Assembly (NCBI RefSeq): GCF_000021805.1
Contig: NC_011726.1
Location: forward strand, 4,000,097 to 4,064,096
Length of the DNA: 64,000 nt
Direction: 5' to 3'
Source of the DNA: Rippkaea orientalis PCC 8801
GTDB taxonomy: Bacteria > Cyanobacteriota > Cyanobacteriia > Cyanobacteriales > Microcystaceae
This document shows positions 55,284 through 64,000 of the stretch, in pieces. Both the position numbers and the translations under genes were made by a program. Below the pieces are notes generated by a model. That model saw nothing but the letters and a program-made list of their open reading frames with translations. It searched no databases and was not told where the DNA came from. The first letter of the stretch is position 1. Every line of letters begins with the position of its first letter.

Positions 55284-55982
55284 ATGATAGATGAAGTTGA
55301 ACTCCTCGATATAGCTATAAGTAATATCAGAAAAGTTTTAGAGTTTGATCCTTACAAAAGCTATTCTGGTGTAAATAATCGAGATGACTTTAAACAACTA
55401 ATAGCAAGCGATCCTGCATTTGGTGTTTTAGGGTTAGATGATGATAGATATGTTATTGCTAGAGTAGGTGGGAACCTTGTAACCTCTTTGCATCGTAAAT
55501 TAGGTGATATGTACGAAGGATTGTTTAGCTATCTTTTACAAAAAAGTTTTTCCCTCAATGACAATGATCTACACTTTAGTGTAGAGGTTCAAATTGGTGA
55601 TCGTATTCAAGTTCGTTCTACTGATGGATTGATCAAAAAAGATAAATTTAATGAACGAATTCCTAGAAATTGGGTTAACTACCAAGGAATAGGATTTGAA
55701 GTTCGTTCTTGCTATCAAATTGGTGACTCTAAAAGAATACAAGCTGATTATGATATGTCATTAGCGTTAAAATCTTGTGAAATTCTTCCTATCATGTTGG
55801 TTTTCTGTAATACATCATTAAAAAATCCTTTATCTAGGTTATCTAAAAGTTGGGAACTTTACGAAGGAATGCAAAGTTTTAACTTAGTCCAATCAATAAC
55901 TGGATTTAACTTATATAACTTCCTTGAGGATAATTCTCACATTCTTAAGCAAGAGATCGATAATATCTTTACTAACTTTTAA
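55284..55982 (+). CDS. type II restriction endonuclease (predicted)
   Basis: The 232-residue protein has no helix-turn-helix or membrane segment and sits 12 bp after the controller gene and tail to tail with the methyltransferase. That layout identifies it as the nuclease. A candidate catalytic region is IGFEVRSCYQIGDSKRIQADYDMS (about residues 135-160), with acidic residues and a lysine suitable for a PD-(D/E)xK site. I suspect an ApaLI-like family, but cannot confirm it. The recognition sequence is unknown. The 3' end overlaps the methyltransferase by 11 bp. Confidence 0.78.
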   Translation: MIDEVELLDIAISNIRKVLEFDPYKSYSGVNNRDDFKQLIASDPAFGVLGLDDDRYVIARVGGNLVTSLHRKLGDMYEGLFSYLLQKSFSLNDNDLHFSVEVQIGDRIQVRSTDGLIKKDKFNERIPRNWVNYQGIGFEVRSCYQIGDSKRIQADYDMSLALKSCEILPIMLVFCNTSLKNPLSRLSKSWELYEGMQSFNLVQSITGFNLYNFLEDNSHILKQEIDNIFTNF

Positions 55983-57291
55983 TATAAATAGCCGTTTCAT
56001 AAAGATTTCTTTTCCCTCCTCTTTTTCTAAACAAAACTATTTTTTCAACTTCAAAACCTTCATGTCTAAAAAGCTTACTTAAAATAGATTCTGTGAATAT
56101 TTCTACCCCGGAAAGTCTAGAATTTCCTACAATATATACCCCACGAAATCGATTCGCTTTAACTTTTTTAAGGGATTTGATGTGTTGCCACATATCGATA
56201 AAGTATTTCGTTGCATAATTACACATCAATATATTTTTTGGTTGTAATTCTTTATAGTAACACAGATATGGTTTGATCTCATTAGGGACAAGAATCAATT
56301 TTTTTTGTAAAATAGAAGTAGCTCTACCCCAGGTTCCTCCAATAGCCTGTAAATCAATTTCTGTAGCTTGTCTAACATTATCTAAAACTTCCATAAAATG
56401 TAGTTGAGGTCTAGTTTGATGAATATAACTATAGCGGTTAGGATAAGGAGGTGAAGTAATAACAAAATCAACAGAACAATTAATTTGATTCTCCAAATTA
56501 TAGATTGAGTTCCCTAGTTTAATTGAACTTAGTTGTGAAAATGATATTTCTTTACTATTAAGATTAATTAAATCCGAAACTATTATTCCTAGATTTTGCT
56601 TAACTTGCCATAAAACATCAATTATACGTTGATGATTGTCATCAAAAGTAATTGTAGGATGATTTCTGTGAATATTAGCACAATCTAAACAAGCTTGACT
56701 TAAAGCAATCCATAAATAGTCTTTAACTGAATAATAGGCTGGATGTAACATTACTTGACGAGAAATAATCAAGTTTTTAAGAACATCCTCTTTCCACCAT
56801 CTAAACACATTATGGATAATGGGAATATTCGTTTTAAAAACTTTGATGACATCTTCCAGAGAAGCATTCTTAAAATTATTAATTAAACTAGAAATTTCGA
56901 TCAGATATTGATCAATAAGATCAAGATTTTCTCTAGTCCAAATAAGAGATTTATTTCCTATTTTTTGTAATAAAGGGTTGATTTCAATCCCTAGAGATTT
57001 AATACCCTGTTTTTGGCACTCTATTGATGTTGTTCCTCTTCCACTAAATGGATCAAGCACAAAATATTCTTCAGTAATTTGCAATTCTTTAATCAAAAAT
57101 CTGACTAATTCTGGGGAATAACTTGGAGTAAGACGATACCATCTATGAACTGATTCAACTTGTCCTGCTTTAAAGGTAATATCTCCTATATCTACTTCCT
57201 CATACTCAAAACCTGAATTTTGGATATTCTGATAAAAAGATGGTTGATTATTGTTAATATCTAATTCAAATAATGATAGCTGTTGAAACAT
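55972..57291 (-). CDS. DNA methyltransferase of type II R-M system
   Basis: From the ATG at 57291 the protein is 439 residues. Motif DPFSGRGTTS near residue 80 (AdoMet binding) precedes the catalytic TSPPYPNRYSY near residue 280. TSPPY is usual for N4-cytosine and some N6-adenine methyltransferases, so modification of an exocyclic amine is expected. It is convergent with the nuclease. The open frame to 57363 starts with an unconserved leader. The base-specific target cannot be decided. Confidence 0.88.
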   Translation of the reverse strand: MFQQLSLFELDINNNQPSFYQNIQNSGFEYEEVDIGDITFKAGQVESVHRWYRLTPSYSPELVRFLIKELQITEEYFVLDPFSGRGTTSIECQKQGIKSLGIEINPLLQKIGNKSLIWTRENLDLIDQYLIEISSLINNFKNASLEDVIKVFKTNIPIIHNVFRWWKEDVLKNLIISRQVMLHPAYYSVKDYLWIALSQACLDCANIHRNHPTITFDDNHQRIIDVLWQVKQNLGIIVSDLINLNSKEISFSQLSSIKLGNSIYNLENQINCSVDFVITSPPYPNRYSYIHQTRPQLHFMEVLDNVRQATEIDLQAIGGTWGRATSILQKKLILVPNEIKPYLCYYKELQPKNILMCNYATKYFIDMWQHIKSLKKVKANRFRGVYIVGNSRLSGVEIFTESILSKLFRHEGFEVEKIVLFRKRGGKRNLYETAIYIKS

Positions 57292-57403
57292 AAATATTAT
57301 TATAAATCTTATTTTTGTTCTTTTATGATACTTAAGAGTAGCATAAAAGAATATACTTTGCAACGCCTTTGAAAAACTTAAGATGGTCGTTAGAGTCTTC
57401 CTT

Positions 57404-57431
57404 AAATTGTAGTAAAGTGTAATAGGAGAAT
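57404..57431. repeat. 28-bp direct repeat, right copy, bounding the R-M module
   Basis: Identical to 54946-54973 and in the same orientation. It lies 113 bp upstream of the methyltransferase start and 43 bp before the pentapeptide gene. Here the AGGAG is followed by a two-codon frame, ATG AGT TAA. Confidence 0.95.
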
Positions 57432-57473
57432 ATTATGAGTTAAACTTTACCAAAAATTAACGAAATTGTGATT

Positions 57474-57989
57474 ATGATGACTCTGAATTACCGAAAATTC
57501 TGGTTAAGATTCGCTGTATTACTAACCTTGATGGCTATTCTTATCTTGAGCAACCCCATTTTACCTGTTAGGGCAGTCGATTACGCTAGGGCAAACTTTG
57601 TTGAAAAGGATTTTTCGGGTCAAGATTTGCGCGATGCGCTGTTTGATCATGCGAATTTACGCGGGAGCAATTTTAGTCATGCGAATTTGCAAGGAGTGCG
57701 GTTTTTTAGTGCCAATTTAGAAGGGGCGAATTTTGAAGGAGCCGATCTCAGGGGAGCCGATTTAGAGTCGGCTCGATTAACCAGGGTTAACTTTACCAAT
57801 GCGCTTTTAGAAGGAGCTTTTGCCACTAATGTTTTAATTAAGGGCGTAATTATTGATGGGGCTGATTTTACCGATGTTTTATTACGTCCTGATGTTGAAA
57901 AACAATTGTGTGCGATCGCACAAGGAACTAATCCCGTTACCGGACGTAATACTAAAGATACCTTATTTTGCCCTTCAGTTGTCAAATGA
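57474..57989 (+). CDS. lumenal pentapeptide repeat protein
   Basis: The 171-residue product has a signal peptide (hydrophobic residues 12-31, then PVRAVDYARA). A run of A(D/N)LxG pentapeptides follows (about 45-120: LRGSNFSHANLQGVRFF and ADLRGADLESARL). It ends with a PDVEKQLCAIAQGTNPVTGRNTKDTLFC segment with two cysteines, as in thylakoid-lumen pentapeptide proteins of plants and cyanobacteria (TL17-like). Their function is unknown. It starts with GTG at 57468 or ATG at 57474 or 57477. Its leader contains the right direct repeat. Confidence 0.82.
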   Translation: MMTLNYRKFWLRFAVLLTLMAILILSNPILPVRAVDYARANFVEKDFSGQDLRDALFDHANLRGSNFSHANLQGVRFFSANLEGANFEGADLRGADLESARLTRVNFTNALLEGAFATNVLIKGVIIDGADFTDVLLRPDVEKQLCAIAQGTNPVTGRNTKDTLFCPSVVK

Positions 57990-58027
57990 GTACGCAAAAC
58001 TTAATTGCACAAACTAATTATAGTGAT

Positions 58028-59029
58028 TTATACTATAGCATTACCCAACAGTCTAGAAATAGCAATACCTTGCTCTCCTTTTACAGTATAGAGCAAATAA
58101 TTGTTACCATCTTCGGTATATATAGCAGGATCTCGAAGTTGTCGTACAGGGAACATTACAGCCCCTGGAGTTGAAGGTATAATTGGCAAATTGACGCCTT
58201 CATATTCCATTTCTGGCTGTAGGATAGAAATTGGCTCAGACGGTCTCCATTCTCGCCATTCTTTTGTCAAATCAATCGTACTTGCCAAAATTTCTTCTGG
58301 TGCATCACCAATTTTTGAGTAAAATACAATAACCTGATTGCTATCTAATAAAATAGCTGTATGTCTCAGATTAGGAATTATCTCTGGACCTTCCTCAAAA
58401 GGAGTTATTCCATCTATAGAACGTAATAAAATACCACCAACATTTTTATTTTTAGCAATGGCATAGTAGATATTTTTATATTTAAAAACTCGAAAATAAA
58501 AGGGACCTAAAACATCTGGTAAAGCAACAAAGTTTAATCCATCTTTTGATGTAGCTAACATGGTTACTTGTCCATAACCTTTATACGGAGTATGGAAATA
58601 CATTCTGATTTCTTGAGTTTCGTTAATCACATGAATATCAGGAGAAGCAATATGATCAAACCCCTTGGTTTGATTAACATTGAGGGTACCAGGATTATAA
58701 ATACGCCAAGGACCTTCAAGATAATCGGCGTAAGCTAAGCGAATATACTTACCTCGATGATGAGCAAAGTAAAGATAGTATTTTCCTAATGGTTTTTTTA
58801 CCCAATCAGGAACTTTAATTAAAGAAGGTCCATTGATATTACTACCAAGACAATTTTCAGCAATTTGCTGTTTAAAACCTTGACTGGTTAACCTCAGCAA
58901 GCGTTTGGTTAAATAAATGGAAATTTTTAGAAAACCAAGAAATCCCAATTTATTGCTAAGACCTGGCATTCCTGGCTTTATGATAGGATTATTAGAGAAC
59001 CGTTGAACACTCATTTTTGTTATACTCAT
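58028..59029 (-). CDS. five-bladed beta-propeller protein, glycoside hydrolase-like
   Basis: The 333-residue protein has no signal peptide. Its pattern (YYLYFAHHRGKYIRLAYADYLEGPWRIY, HIASPDIHVINETQEIRMYFHTPYKG and RDPAIYTEDGNNYLLYTV) is that of GH32/43/117-like five-bladed propellers, in which each blade starts with an aspartate-containing strand. Whether it is an active hydrolase or a sugar-binding or modifying protein is not clear. It is the first-listed member of the minus-strand polysaccharide cluster, 30 bp from the sulfotransferase-like gene, so it may act on the same polymer. Confidence 0.7.
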   Translation of the reverse strand: MSITKMSVQRFSNNPIIKPGMPGLSNKLGFLGFLKISIYLTKRLLRLTSQGFKQQIAENCLGSNINGPSLIKVPDWVKKPLGKYYLYFAHHRGKYIRLAYADYLEGPWRIYNPGTLNVNQTKGFDHIASPDIHVINETQEIRMYFHTPYKGYGQVTMLATSKDGLNFVALPDVLGPFYFRVFKYKNIYYAIAKNKNVGGILLRSIDGITPFEEGPEIIPNLRHTAILLDSNQVIVFYSKIGDAPEEILASTIDLTKEWREWRPSEPISILQPEMEYEGVNLPIIPSTPGAVMFPVRQLRDPAIYTEDGNNYLLYTVKGEQGIAISRLLGNAIV

Positions 59030-59059
59030 CTATAGATTACTATTTGACTCTCTCCCAAT

Positions 59060-59998
59060 TTATTGTATTGATTTATAGAATATTTCTGTTCCTGGAAGAT
59101 AGCCAAATATACGTTCAGAATAGTCAATTAATTCTTTGTTACTGATGAGCTTATGATATGAAGGATTGTCAATAAAATTTTGCCATCTTTCTAGAACTTT
59201 CATCTTGTTTGCTTTACCCTGAAATTGCTTACTATCAAAAGAACTACCTCCACCGTAGTGACTAACAGTATTGACTCCTTTATTAGAAAAGTTAAGCTCA
59301 AGCTGATGGGCAATTTCTCGCCTATATTCTTCTTCACAGAACCATTTATTATAATTGATACAAATTTTACGATTATCTTTTAAGTATTGAGTTTCATTCA
59401 AAAACTCCTTAGCATATTCAATCCATAAGTCTGCCATGGTTTTACCTTGATGTTTAACAGGAATTTTTTCACTTTTTAAACGACTGGCAAATAAATTAAA
59501 AGGATCTCTTAAAATTAACACATCATATCTTTCTAAGCTAGGTCCTAAATACAGATCGTGCTTAGCTTCAAATTGTTCACTAACAACCTTTTCGAGAGAA
59601 TAATCTTCATAGCTGTAAATGATACAGTCTTTTGGAGTAAAATTTCCCCAAGCCTCAGTCCGAAGACTTTGGACTAGAGATGGAGGATCTGACTTTTCTG
59701 GATATTCATATCTATGACGATAGGGATTTTCATTAACTGGAAGATTATTAAGAGTCCAAATAATTCCTGATTGTTGTTGCGCTAACCACTGAATTATTGC
59801 ATGATTTCCAGTTCTTCTTAATCCAATGACTCTGATTTCTTTCTGATTCACAACTGACGAAGAATTATTAATTTGTGTCAGTTCTCTCAAGCTATCTTGT
59901 ATATAGTGAACTAAACTACCTCTTTGAAATCGATGAAAAGCCGTTACTGGATCATATAATAATACTACTAATTTAGATAAAATTGATTTTTGATACAT
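59060..59998 (-). CDS. sulfotransferase-like P-loop protein
   Basis: The 312-residue protein has a P-loop-like IGLRRTGNHAIIQWL segment near residue 55, reminiscent of the 5'-phosphosulfate loop. A second element, LRDPFNLFASRLKSE near residue 163, resembles the 3'-phosphate-binding RDP...SR motif. This is the fold of PAPS-dependent sulfotransferases. In a polysaccharide cluster it could sulfate a surface glycan, as many cyanobacterial exopolysaccharides are sulfated. Activity is inferred; the fold assignment is moderate. Confidence 0.65.
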   Translation of the reverse strand: MYQKSILSKLVVLLYDPVTAFHRFQRGSLVHYIQDSLRELTQINNSSSVVNQKEIRVIGLRRTGNHAIIQWLAQQQSGIIWTLNNLPVNENPYRHRYEYPEKSDPPSLVQSLRTEAWGNFTPKDCIIYSYEDYSLEKVVSEQFEAKHDLYLGPSLERYDVLILRDPFNLFASRLKSEKIPVKHQGKTMADLWIEYAKEFLNETQYLKDNRKICINYNKWFCEEEYRREIAHQLELNFSNKGVNTVSHYGGGSSFDSKQFQGKANKMKVLERWQNFIDNPSYHKLISNKELIDYSERIFGYLPGTEIFYKSIQ

Positions 59999-60028
59999 AA
60001 AAATTACCTCAAAAACTATCTGTATTTG

Positions 60029-61102
60029 TTAATAAATACAATGCTTTATTGTTTGAACAAATTTTGTATTTTCAAAATAATGTTCGTAAACGCGGCGAGC
60101 ATTTTTAATAATTCTTTGTGCCTCATCATTATGCTCTAAATAGTAAAGACATTTTTCGACAACATCTGAAAAATCCCAATTAACAGCGACATAGGTTTCT
60201 CCCTCAATGAAAATATTTGGGTCAGTCTCAAGATGAGCCATAGATGGTTTGATTAATAAACAATCATAACATACGGCTTCAAAATCACGCCAACAACCTT
60301 CTCCCCAACCAAAAGGACTAACCACAATTTTACTGCTCTTAATTTCCCTCTGATATTGACTATTCGGCACTAAACTATCCACAAATGACCCACTTATGGC
60401 CACTCGATAATTAGAATTAGAGGATAAAGGATCAAGGGCATCAATCGCTGACTTACGATATTCATAATACCATTCTTTGTTATCTCGATTACCAAAAGAC
60501 ATCCGACAAAATACATCAATGTTTTTTGGGTGAAGACGAGACCACAACCAACCTTTTGATCTTTGAAGTGCTTTTTTATAGCGTTTAGCTGTTCCTAAGT
60601 TCCATCCTGGCATAATGCGTTCTTCATACCCTTGTGGTACCTCGGAGCCAACATACCACTGTTCAAAGTCTAGATTCCAAGTGTTCGCTAAAAAATGAGT
60701 AAATCTTGAGCCACCAATAAATTTTTGATGATAATCTTGTCGATTTTTATAACATTGACGCTTAAGAAACTTATCAACGTAAGGCAATACCTTAAAATAT
60801 TTGCTACTAGCTTGGGACCAAGGATCAATAAAGATCAACTTACGATCAGGATAGTCAGAGCGAATTTCTCTCAGTATCATTTCAACTTCATCAGGCTTCT
60901 CTCGCCAAAAAGGTTGTATAAATACAATCTCCGAATCATATTTTTGGCATAGTTGTTTGATCTCATTTAAAGTTTCAATATTGAGATATTTAATGGTAAG
61001 ATTGAGTTCATCCAAAAGCTGCTGACGGTAATAGATAAACGGCTCATATTGGGCTTGACTAATTGTGTCTACTCTTTTACCTAAAAAAAGTACTTTTTTC
61101 AT
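60029..61102 (-). CDS. glycosyltransferase, exostosin/GT-B C-terminal type
   Basis: From the ATG at 61102 the protein is 357 residues. The upstream frame overlaps the previous gene and is not conserved. The C-terminal half has VVSPFGWGEGCWRDFEAVCYDCLLIKPSM and a following AVNWDFSDVVEKCLYYLEHNDEAQRI, the pattern of the nucleotide-sugar site in GT-B enzymes such as exostosin- and CgeB-like proteins. Donor and acceptor are unknown. It lies 30 bp upstream of the sulfotransferase-like gene and 43 bp downstream of the Wzy/ligase-like gene, same operon. Confidence 0.72.
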   Translation of the reverse strand: MKKVLFLGKRVDTISQAQYEPFIYYRQQLLDELNLTIKYLNIETLNEIKQLCQKYDSEIVFIQPFWREKPDEVEMILREIRSDYPDRKLIFIDPWSQASSKYFKVLPYVDKFLKRQCYKNRQDYHQKFIGGSRFTHFLANTWNLDFEQWYVGSEVPQGYEERIMPGWNLGTAKRYKKALQRSKGWLWSRLHPKNIDVFCRMSFGNRDNKEWYYEYRKSAIDALDPLSSNSNYRVAISGSFVDSLVPNSQYQREIKSSKIVVSPFGWGEGCWRDFEAVCYDCLLIKPSMAHLETDPNIFIEGETYVAVNWDFSDVVEKCLYYLEHNDEAQRIIKNARRVYEHYFENTKFVQTIKHCIY

Positions 61103-61145
61103 GATCTTTGTTCTGTTTGAGCTAGTTAAGTCTAATGATATTTTA

Positions 61146-62528
61146 TTAGTGAGACTTTTTAAGATGATAAGTCGCTTGGAAGTTTCTGAAATCCTTGTTT
61201 TTTGTTCCAATAACTAACCCAGCGATGCCACCAGATATTACAGTAAAAATTGGGTTGAACATAGCGTTTAGAGTATTATCTAACATATATAGCACAATGA
61301 CCACTGAAAGAACAGCAGCAGGGGCTATTTGGGGATGAAACCATAAGCGGGGAGAATATCCAATGGTAAAAAAACGCCAAACAGGAAGTAAAAAAGAAGC
61401 ATATAAACTAATTAAGCCTATATATCCTTGAACCCCATAAATGATAACCCATAGACTGTCAGTTGTTGACACATCTACTAATTCATCAGCCCAATTATAA
61501 TCATATACACGATTGCGTCCCCAACCGCCCCAACCCAAAATCGGTCTTTCTAAGGCTTTATCGATGAGTAATTTTTCATTATCTAATCGAAATTCTAAAG
61601 AACTAGCTCTTTCTTCCCCAGCAATATTAGTGGCAATAGAAACTATATTTTTTATTTGTTGATCACTTAAATTTCCAGTAGATGCAATACCTAAATATAG
61701 ACAGAGTCCTATAATCAGTAATAAAACAGGAAGAACACTCCGAAACTGCCTAGCACCAAATAAAATAACTATTCCACAGACTAAATACAAATAAGCTCCT
61801 GTTGATTTGATCAATATAAATGTTACAGTTAATCCCATCATTAGCCAAGTAATAGGAATGTTCCAGACTTTTTTAATCACTTTTGCTTGCCACAACCAAA
61901 TGCCGATTAATGTTGCAGCCATCATCCACATTCCTACTTCAAGGCCATGTAACATAAAGACCGTTGGTCTGTATCCTCCTAGGCGCACGGTTTGAGCAAA
62001 ACTATGGGCAAAGTAGCCATATATCATACGATGGAGTTGGGGACTCATCTTAATTTCATATAAACACAAGGGAGCGTAGATTAATCCACTCAGAAAAATG
62101 GCAATGGCCAACTGTCGCAAACTCAACAGATCTTTAAAATAAATTCGACCTAAACAATAGGGTAATCCATAACTAACTGTCCGGTTTAATATAGCTGATA
62201 ATCCATCGTAAGCTCCTAAATCATTACTAATAGAGGAAAAAAATGGAGATATACAGAAAATTGTCATAGGAACATCAAGCCAACCAAACTTGAAGGCTGT
62301 AAATCGTTGAGCATCAAACAAAACAGTAGCTAACAAAATACCGTAGCAAGTTGCTGATATTCTGGTATAATCTGGCAGTCCTGGTAATGCAAACCCTGCT
62401 CTTTGGGGTAAAAATAACCAAGCCACCAATAAGCAGATGATCACTGCTTTCCTTGGAGGAAATTGGGTAAATATAAACAGCAAGATGGGAAACCAGGCTA
62501 ACATAACCAGTTGAGGGGGAAGAATCAT
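61146..62528 (-). CDS. O-antigen ligase/polymerase-like membrane protein
   Basis: The 460-residue protein has about eleven hydrophobic helices and one larger external loop (around residues 290-330, NEKLLIDKALERPILGWGGWGRNRVYD). The phrase with a conserved RPILGWGGWGR is typical of the Wzy/WaaL O-antigen polymerase-ligase superfamily. It presumably joins or polymerises lipid-linked sugar units on the outer side of the inner membrane. Its position between a glycosyltransferase and an epimerase gene supports this. Polymerase or ligase cannot be distinguished. Confidence 0.82.
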   Translation of the reverse strand: MILPPQLVMLAWFPILLFIFTQFPPRKAVIICLLVAWLFLPQRAGFALPGLPDYTRISATCYGILLATVLFDAQRFTAFKFGWLDVPMTIFCISPFFSSISNDLGAYDGLSAILNRTVSYGLPYCLGRIYFKDLLSLRQLAIAIFLSGLIYAPLCLYEIKMSPQLHRMIYGYFAHSFAQTVRLGGYRPTVFMLHGLEVGMWMMAATLIGIWLWQAKVIKKVWNIPITWLMMGLTVTFILIKSTGAYLYLVCGIVILFGARQFRSVLPVLLLIIGLCLYLGIASTGNLSDQQIKNIVSIATNIAGEERASSLEFRLDNEKLLIDKALERPILGWGGWGRNRVYDYNWADELVDVSTTDSLWVIIYGVQGYIGLISLYASFLLPVWRFFTIGYSPRLWFHPQIAPAAVLSVVIVLYMLDNTLNAMFNPIFTVISGGIAGLVIGTKNKDFRNFQATYHLKKSH

Positions 62529-62567
62529 AAATTTGCCTTAGTTATTGAGCTAGATTTCGCAATTTTG

Positions 62568-63551
62568 TCAAGATTGGTAATAAGTTTGATACCAACAGAC
62601 AAACTGTTCAAGCCCTATTTCTAGTGGTGTATCAGGACGAAACCCTACATCTTTCATTAAATCATCAATATCAGCGTAGGTCATCGGTACGTCCCCTGGT
62701 TGCATCGGTAAAAAGTTTTTGATGGCTTTTTTTCCTAAACAGGTTTCTAAAATCTCAATAAATTTGAGTAATTCTACGGGTTGATTATTACCAATATTAT
62801 AAACTTTATAAGGAACTCCTAACTCAGATTCTAGGGGATTAGGAATGCGGTTCATGACTCGAATAATTCCTTCAACAATGTCATCAATATAGGTAAAATC
62901 GCGCTTCATTTTACCGTTATTAAAGACTTTTATGGGTTCACCTGCTAGAATCGCTTTTGTGAACATAAAATAAGCCATATCTGGGCGACCCCAAGGTCCA
63001 TAAACTGTGAAAAACCTTAAACCAGTCGTAGGTAAACGATACAAATGACTATAGGTATAAGCCATCAGTTCATTGGCTTTTTTAGTCGCAGCATATAAAC
63101 TAATTGGATGATCCACATTATCTTCTGTTGAGAAAGGAATTTTCTTATTAGCTCCATACACTGAGCTAGAAGACGCATAGACTAAGTGTTTAATCCGACC
63201 GTGACGACATCCTTCTAAGATGTTAACAAAACCTACTAGATTGCTATCAACGTAAGCATGAGGATTTTCTAAGGAATAGCGAACTCCTGCTTGAGCAGCT
63301 AAATGAATAACGTAATCAAATGTATGCTGAGTAAATAACTCTGAAATGGTTTTTCTGTTAGCAATATCTAATTGATAAAACCTAAAATTTTTGTCTGTTT
63401 CTATCTGTTGAAGACGAGCTTTTTTGAGAGAAACATCATAGTAACTATTAAGGTTATCAATTCCAATAATAGTTGCTCCTTGATGTAATAATTTTTGGCT
63501 TAAATGAAAGCCAATAAATCCAGCCGCACCAGTAATTAGAATGTTAGACAC
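62568..63551 (-). CDS. NAD-dependent epimerase, UDP-glucuronate 4-epimerase-like
   Basis: The 327-residue extended short-chain dehydrogenase has GAAGFIGFH (NAD site, near residue 7), the YAATKKANE catalytic Tyr-Lys (about 152-156) and [20 protein letters not shown] with [13 protein letters not shown], the pattern of the UDP-glucuronate 4-epimerase subgroup. Such enzymes supply UDP-galacturonate for acidic polysaccharides. This fits the neighbouring glycosyltransferases. Start at 63551. Confidence 0.88.
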   Translation of the reverse strand: MSNILITGAAGFIGFHLSQKLLHQGATIIGIDNLNSYYDVSLKKARLQQIETDKNFRFYQLDIANRKTISELFTQHTFDYVIHLAAQAGVRYSLENPHAYVDSNLVGFVNILEGCRHGRIKHLVYASSSSVYGANKKIPFSTEDNVDHPISLYAATKKANELMAYTYSHLYRLPTTGLRFFTVYGPWGRPDMAYFMFTKAILAGEPIKVFNNGKMKRDFTYIDDIVEGIIRVMNRIPNPLESELGVPYKVYNIGNNQPVELLKFIEILETCLGKKAIKNFLPMQPGDVPMTYADIDDLMKDVGFRPDTPLEIGLEQFVCWYQTYYQS

Positions 63552-63612
63552 TTGTTTATTGAACTTGTGAGGATTATTTGTAAGATGTATCTTCTATTAT
63601 AGGCGATCGCTT

Positions 63613-64000
63613 TCAACCTAACTCCCCATTTTTTGTTCGTTCTATCGCTTTATGGAATGCTTGTTCACAAAGTTCAGCAGCATCATCCCAAGTATAACTT
63701 TTAGCCGCAATATAGGCAGAATCAGACATTTTTTGCCATTTTTCTTGATTAAGCTGGCTAATTTGAACAATTGCTTCGGCCATATCTTCAGAACTTTCAG
63801 GTTTGACCAATTTTCCTCCTCCTTTGGCAATTAGTTCAGGGGCTGCACCCGCAGGAGTGGCAATCACTGGTGTACGGCAAGCCATAGCTTCAAGAATAGG
63901 TCGTCCAAAGCCTTCAACACGACTGCCAAACAACCAAGCATCACACTGAGCATAAATGTCTTTAATTCTTTCTTGAGGCGGATTACAATGATATAGAGTC
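63613..64000 (-). CDS. family 4 glycosyltransferase, C-terminal part, runs off window
   Basis: The visible 128 residues are the C-terminal domain of a GT-B glycosyltransferase of the group 1 type: QERIKDIYAQCDAWLFGSRVEGFGRPILEAMACRTPVIAT, including the E-x7-E retaining motif (EGFGRPILE). The N-terminus lies beyond 64000; no start is seen inside the window. It ends 62 bp before the epimerase gene, on the same strand, so it belongs to the polysaccharide cluster. Confidence 0.88.
   Translation of the reverse strand, partial: TLYHCNPPQERIKDIYAQCDAWLFGSRVEGFGRPILEAMACRTPVIATPAGAAPELIAKGGGKLVKPESSEDMAEAIVQISQLNQEKWQKMSDSAYIAAKSYTWDDAAELCEQAFHKAIERTKNGELG

Noticed and set aside
1-64000. tRNA or rRNA genes
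   Set aside because: I looked for T-loop-like GGTTCGA and conserved rRNA stretches and found none by eye; a covariance-model scan would be decisive.

Overview
The window is cyanobacterial. It carries photosystem II genes (psbU, psb34, a psbA variant), the NDH-1 subunit gene ndhD, vipp1, a c6-type cytochrome, sipA, PEP-CTERM proteins, Uma2-family genes and many copies of the HIP1 octamer GCGATCGC. The AT-rich coding style and gene set fit a unicellular, Cyanothece/Crocosphaera-like organism; that placement is inference from gene content.

Layout. 1-9.1 kb: a DUF1499 protein cut by the window edge, a small conserved protein, a PEP-CTERM protein, gcvT, trmB, a metallophosphoesterase, psbU, and a CPA2 antiporter with a small exported partner. 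9.1-15.6 kb: a YdcF-like protein, a family 2 glycosyltransferase, pgsA, a Uma2 protein, a TIGR03790-like lipoprotein and ndhD. 15.9-19.1 kb: a conspicuously GC-rich pair, a ClC chloride channel and an MscS channel. 19.2-25.8 kb: sipA with a His-rich sirohydrochlorin chelatase, a c6-like cytochrome, a Uma2 fragment, uvrA, an RDD protein and nanE. 25.8-27.0 kb: one intact IS4-type element with perfect 17-bp ends and a 7-bp target duplication. 27-31.3 kb: gloA, a small conserved protein, an ArgRS-like DALR protein, an atypical psbA that lacks most manganese-cluster ligands, and a Uma2 gene. 31.4-36.7 kb: a 1415-residue double dynamin-like GTPase that looks like two genes fused in frame, then a MITE-like element and a coiled-coil protein with a 33-bp coding minisatellite. 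36.9-44.2 kb: an RND pump and a phnC-phnD-phnE-phnM operon. 44.4-54.9 kb: a pentapeptide protein, pepA, a CHRD/PEP-CTERM protein, a methyltransferase, a WD40 protein, an unannotated-looking 57-residue membrane protein, psb34, vipp1, thioredoxin, an aminotransferase and yraN. 55.0-57.3 kb: a restriction-modification module (controller, nuclease, methyltransferase) enclosed by a 28-bp perfect direct repeat. 57.5-64 kb: a lumenal pentapeptide protein, then a polysaccharide cluster (beta-propeller protein, sulfotransferase-like protein, two glycosyltransferases, Wzy/ligase-like protein, sugar-nucleotide epimerase), continuing past the window.

How genes work together. The photosynthesis genes are scattered singly, as is usual in cyanobacteria. 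Clear functional units are phnCDE-phnM (phosphonate import plus one catabolic enzyme, without the C-P lyase core nearby), the R-M module, the antiporter pair, sipA-chelatase, and the right-hand polysaccharide operon. The observations most worth following are the R-M module with its long direct repeat, the fused TerB-dynamin protein with a buried ribosome binding site, the sentinel-type D1, and the GC-rich channel pair. No rRNA, tRNA or CRISPR array was seen. Starts given here are often internal to the longest open frame where a Shine-Dalgarno sequence, signal peptide or family length favours them.
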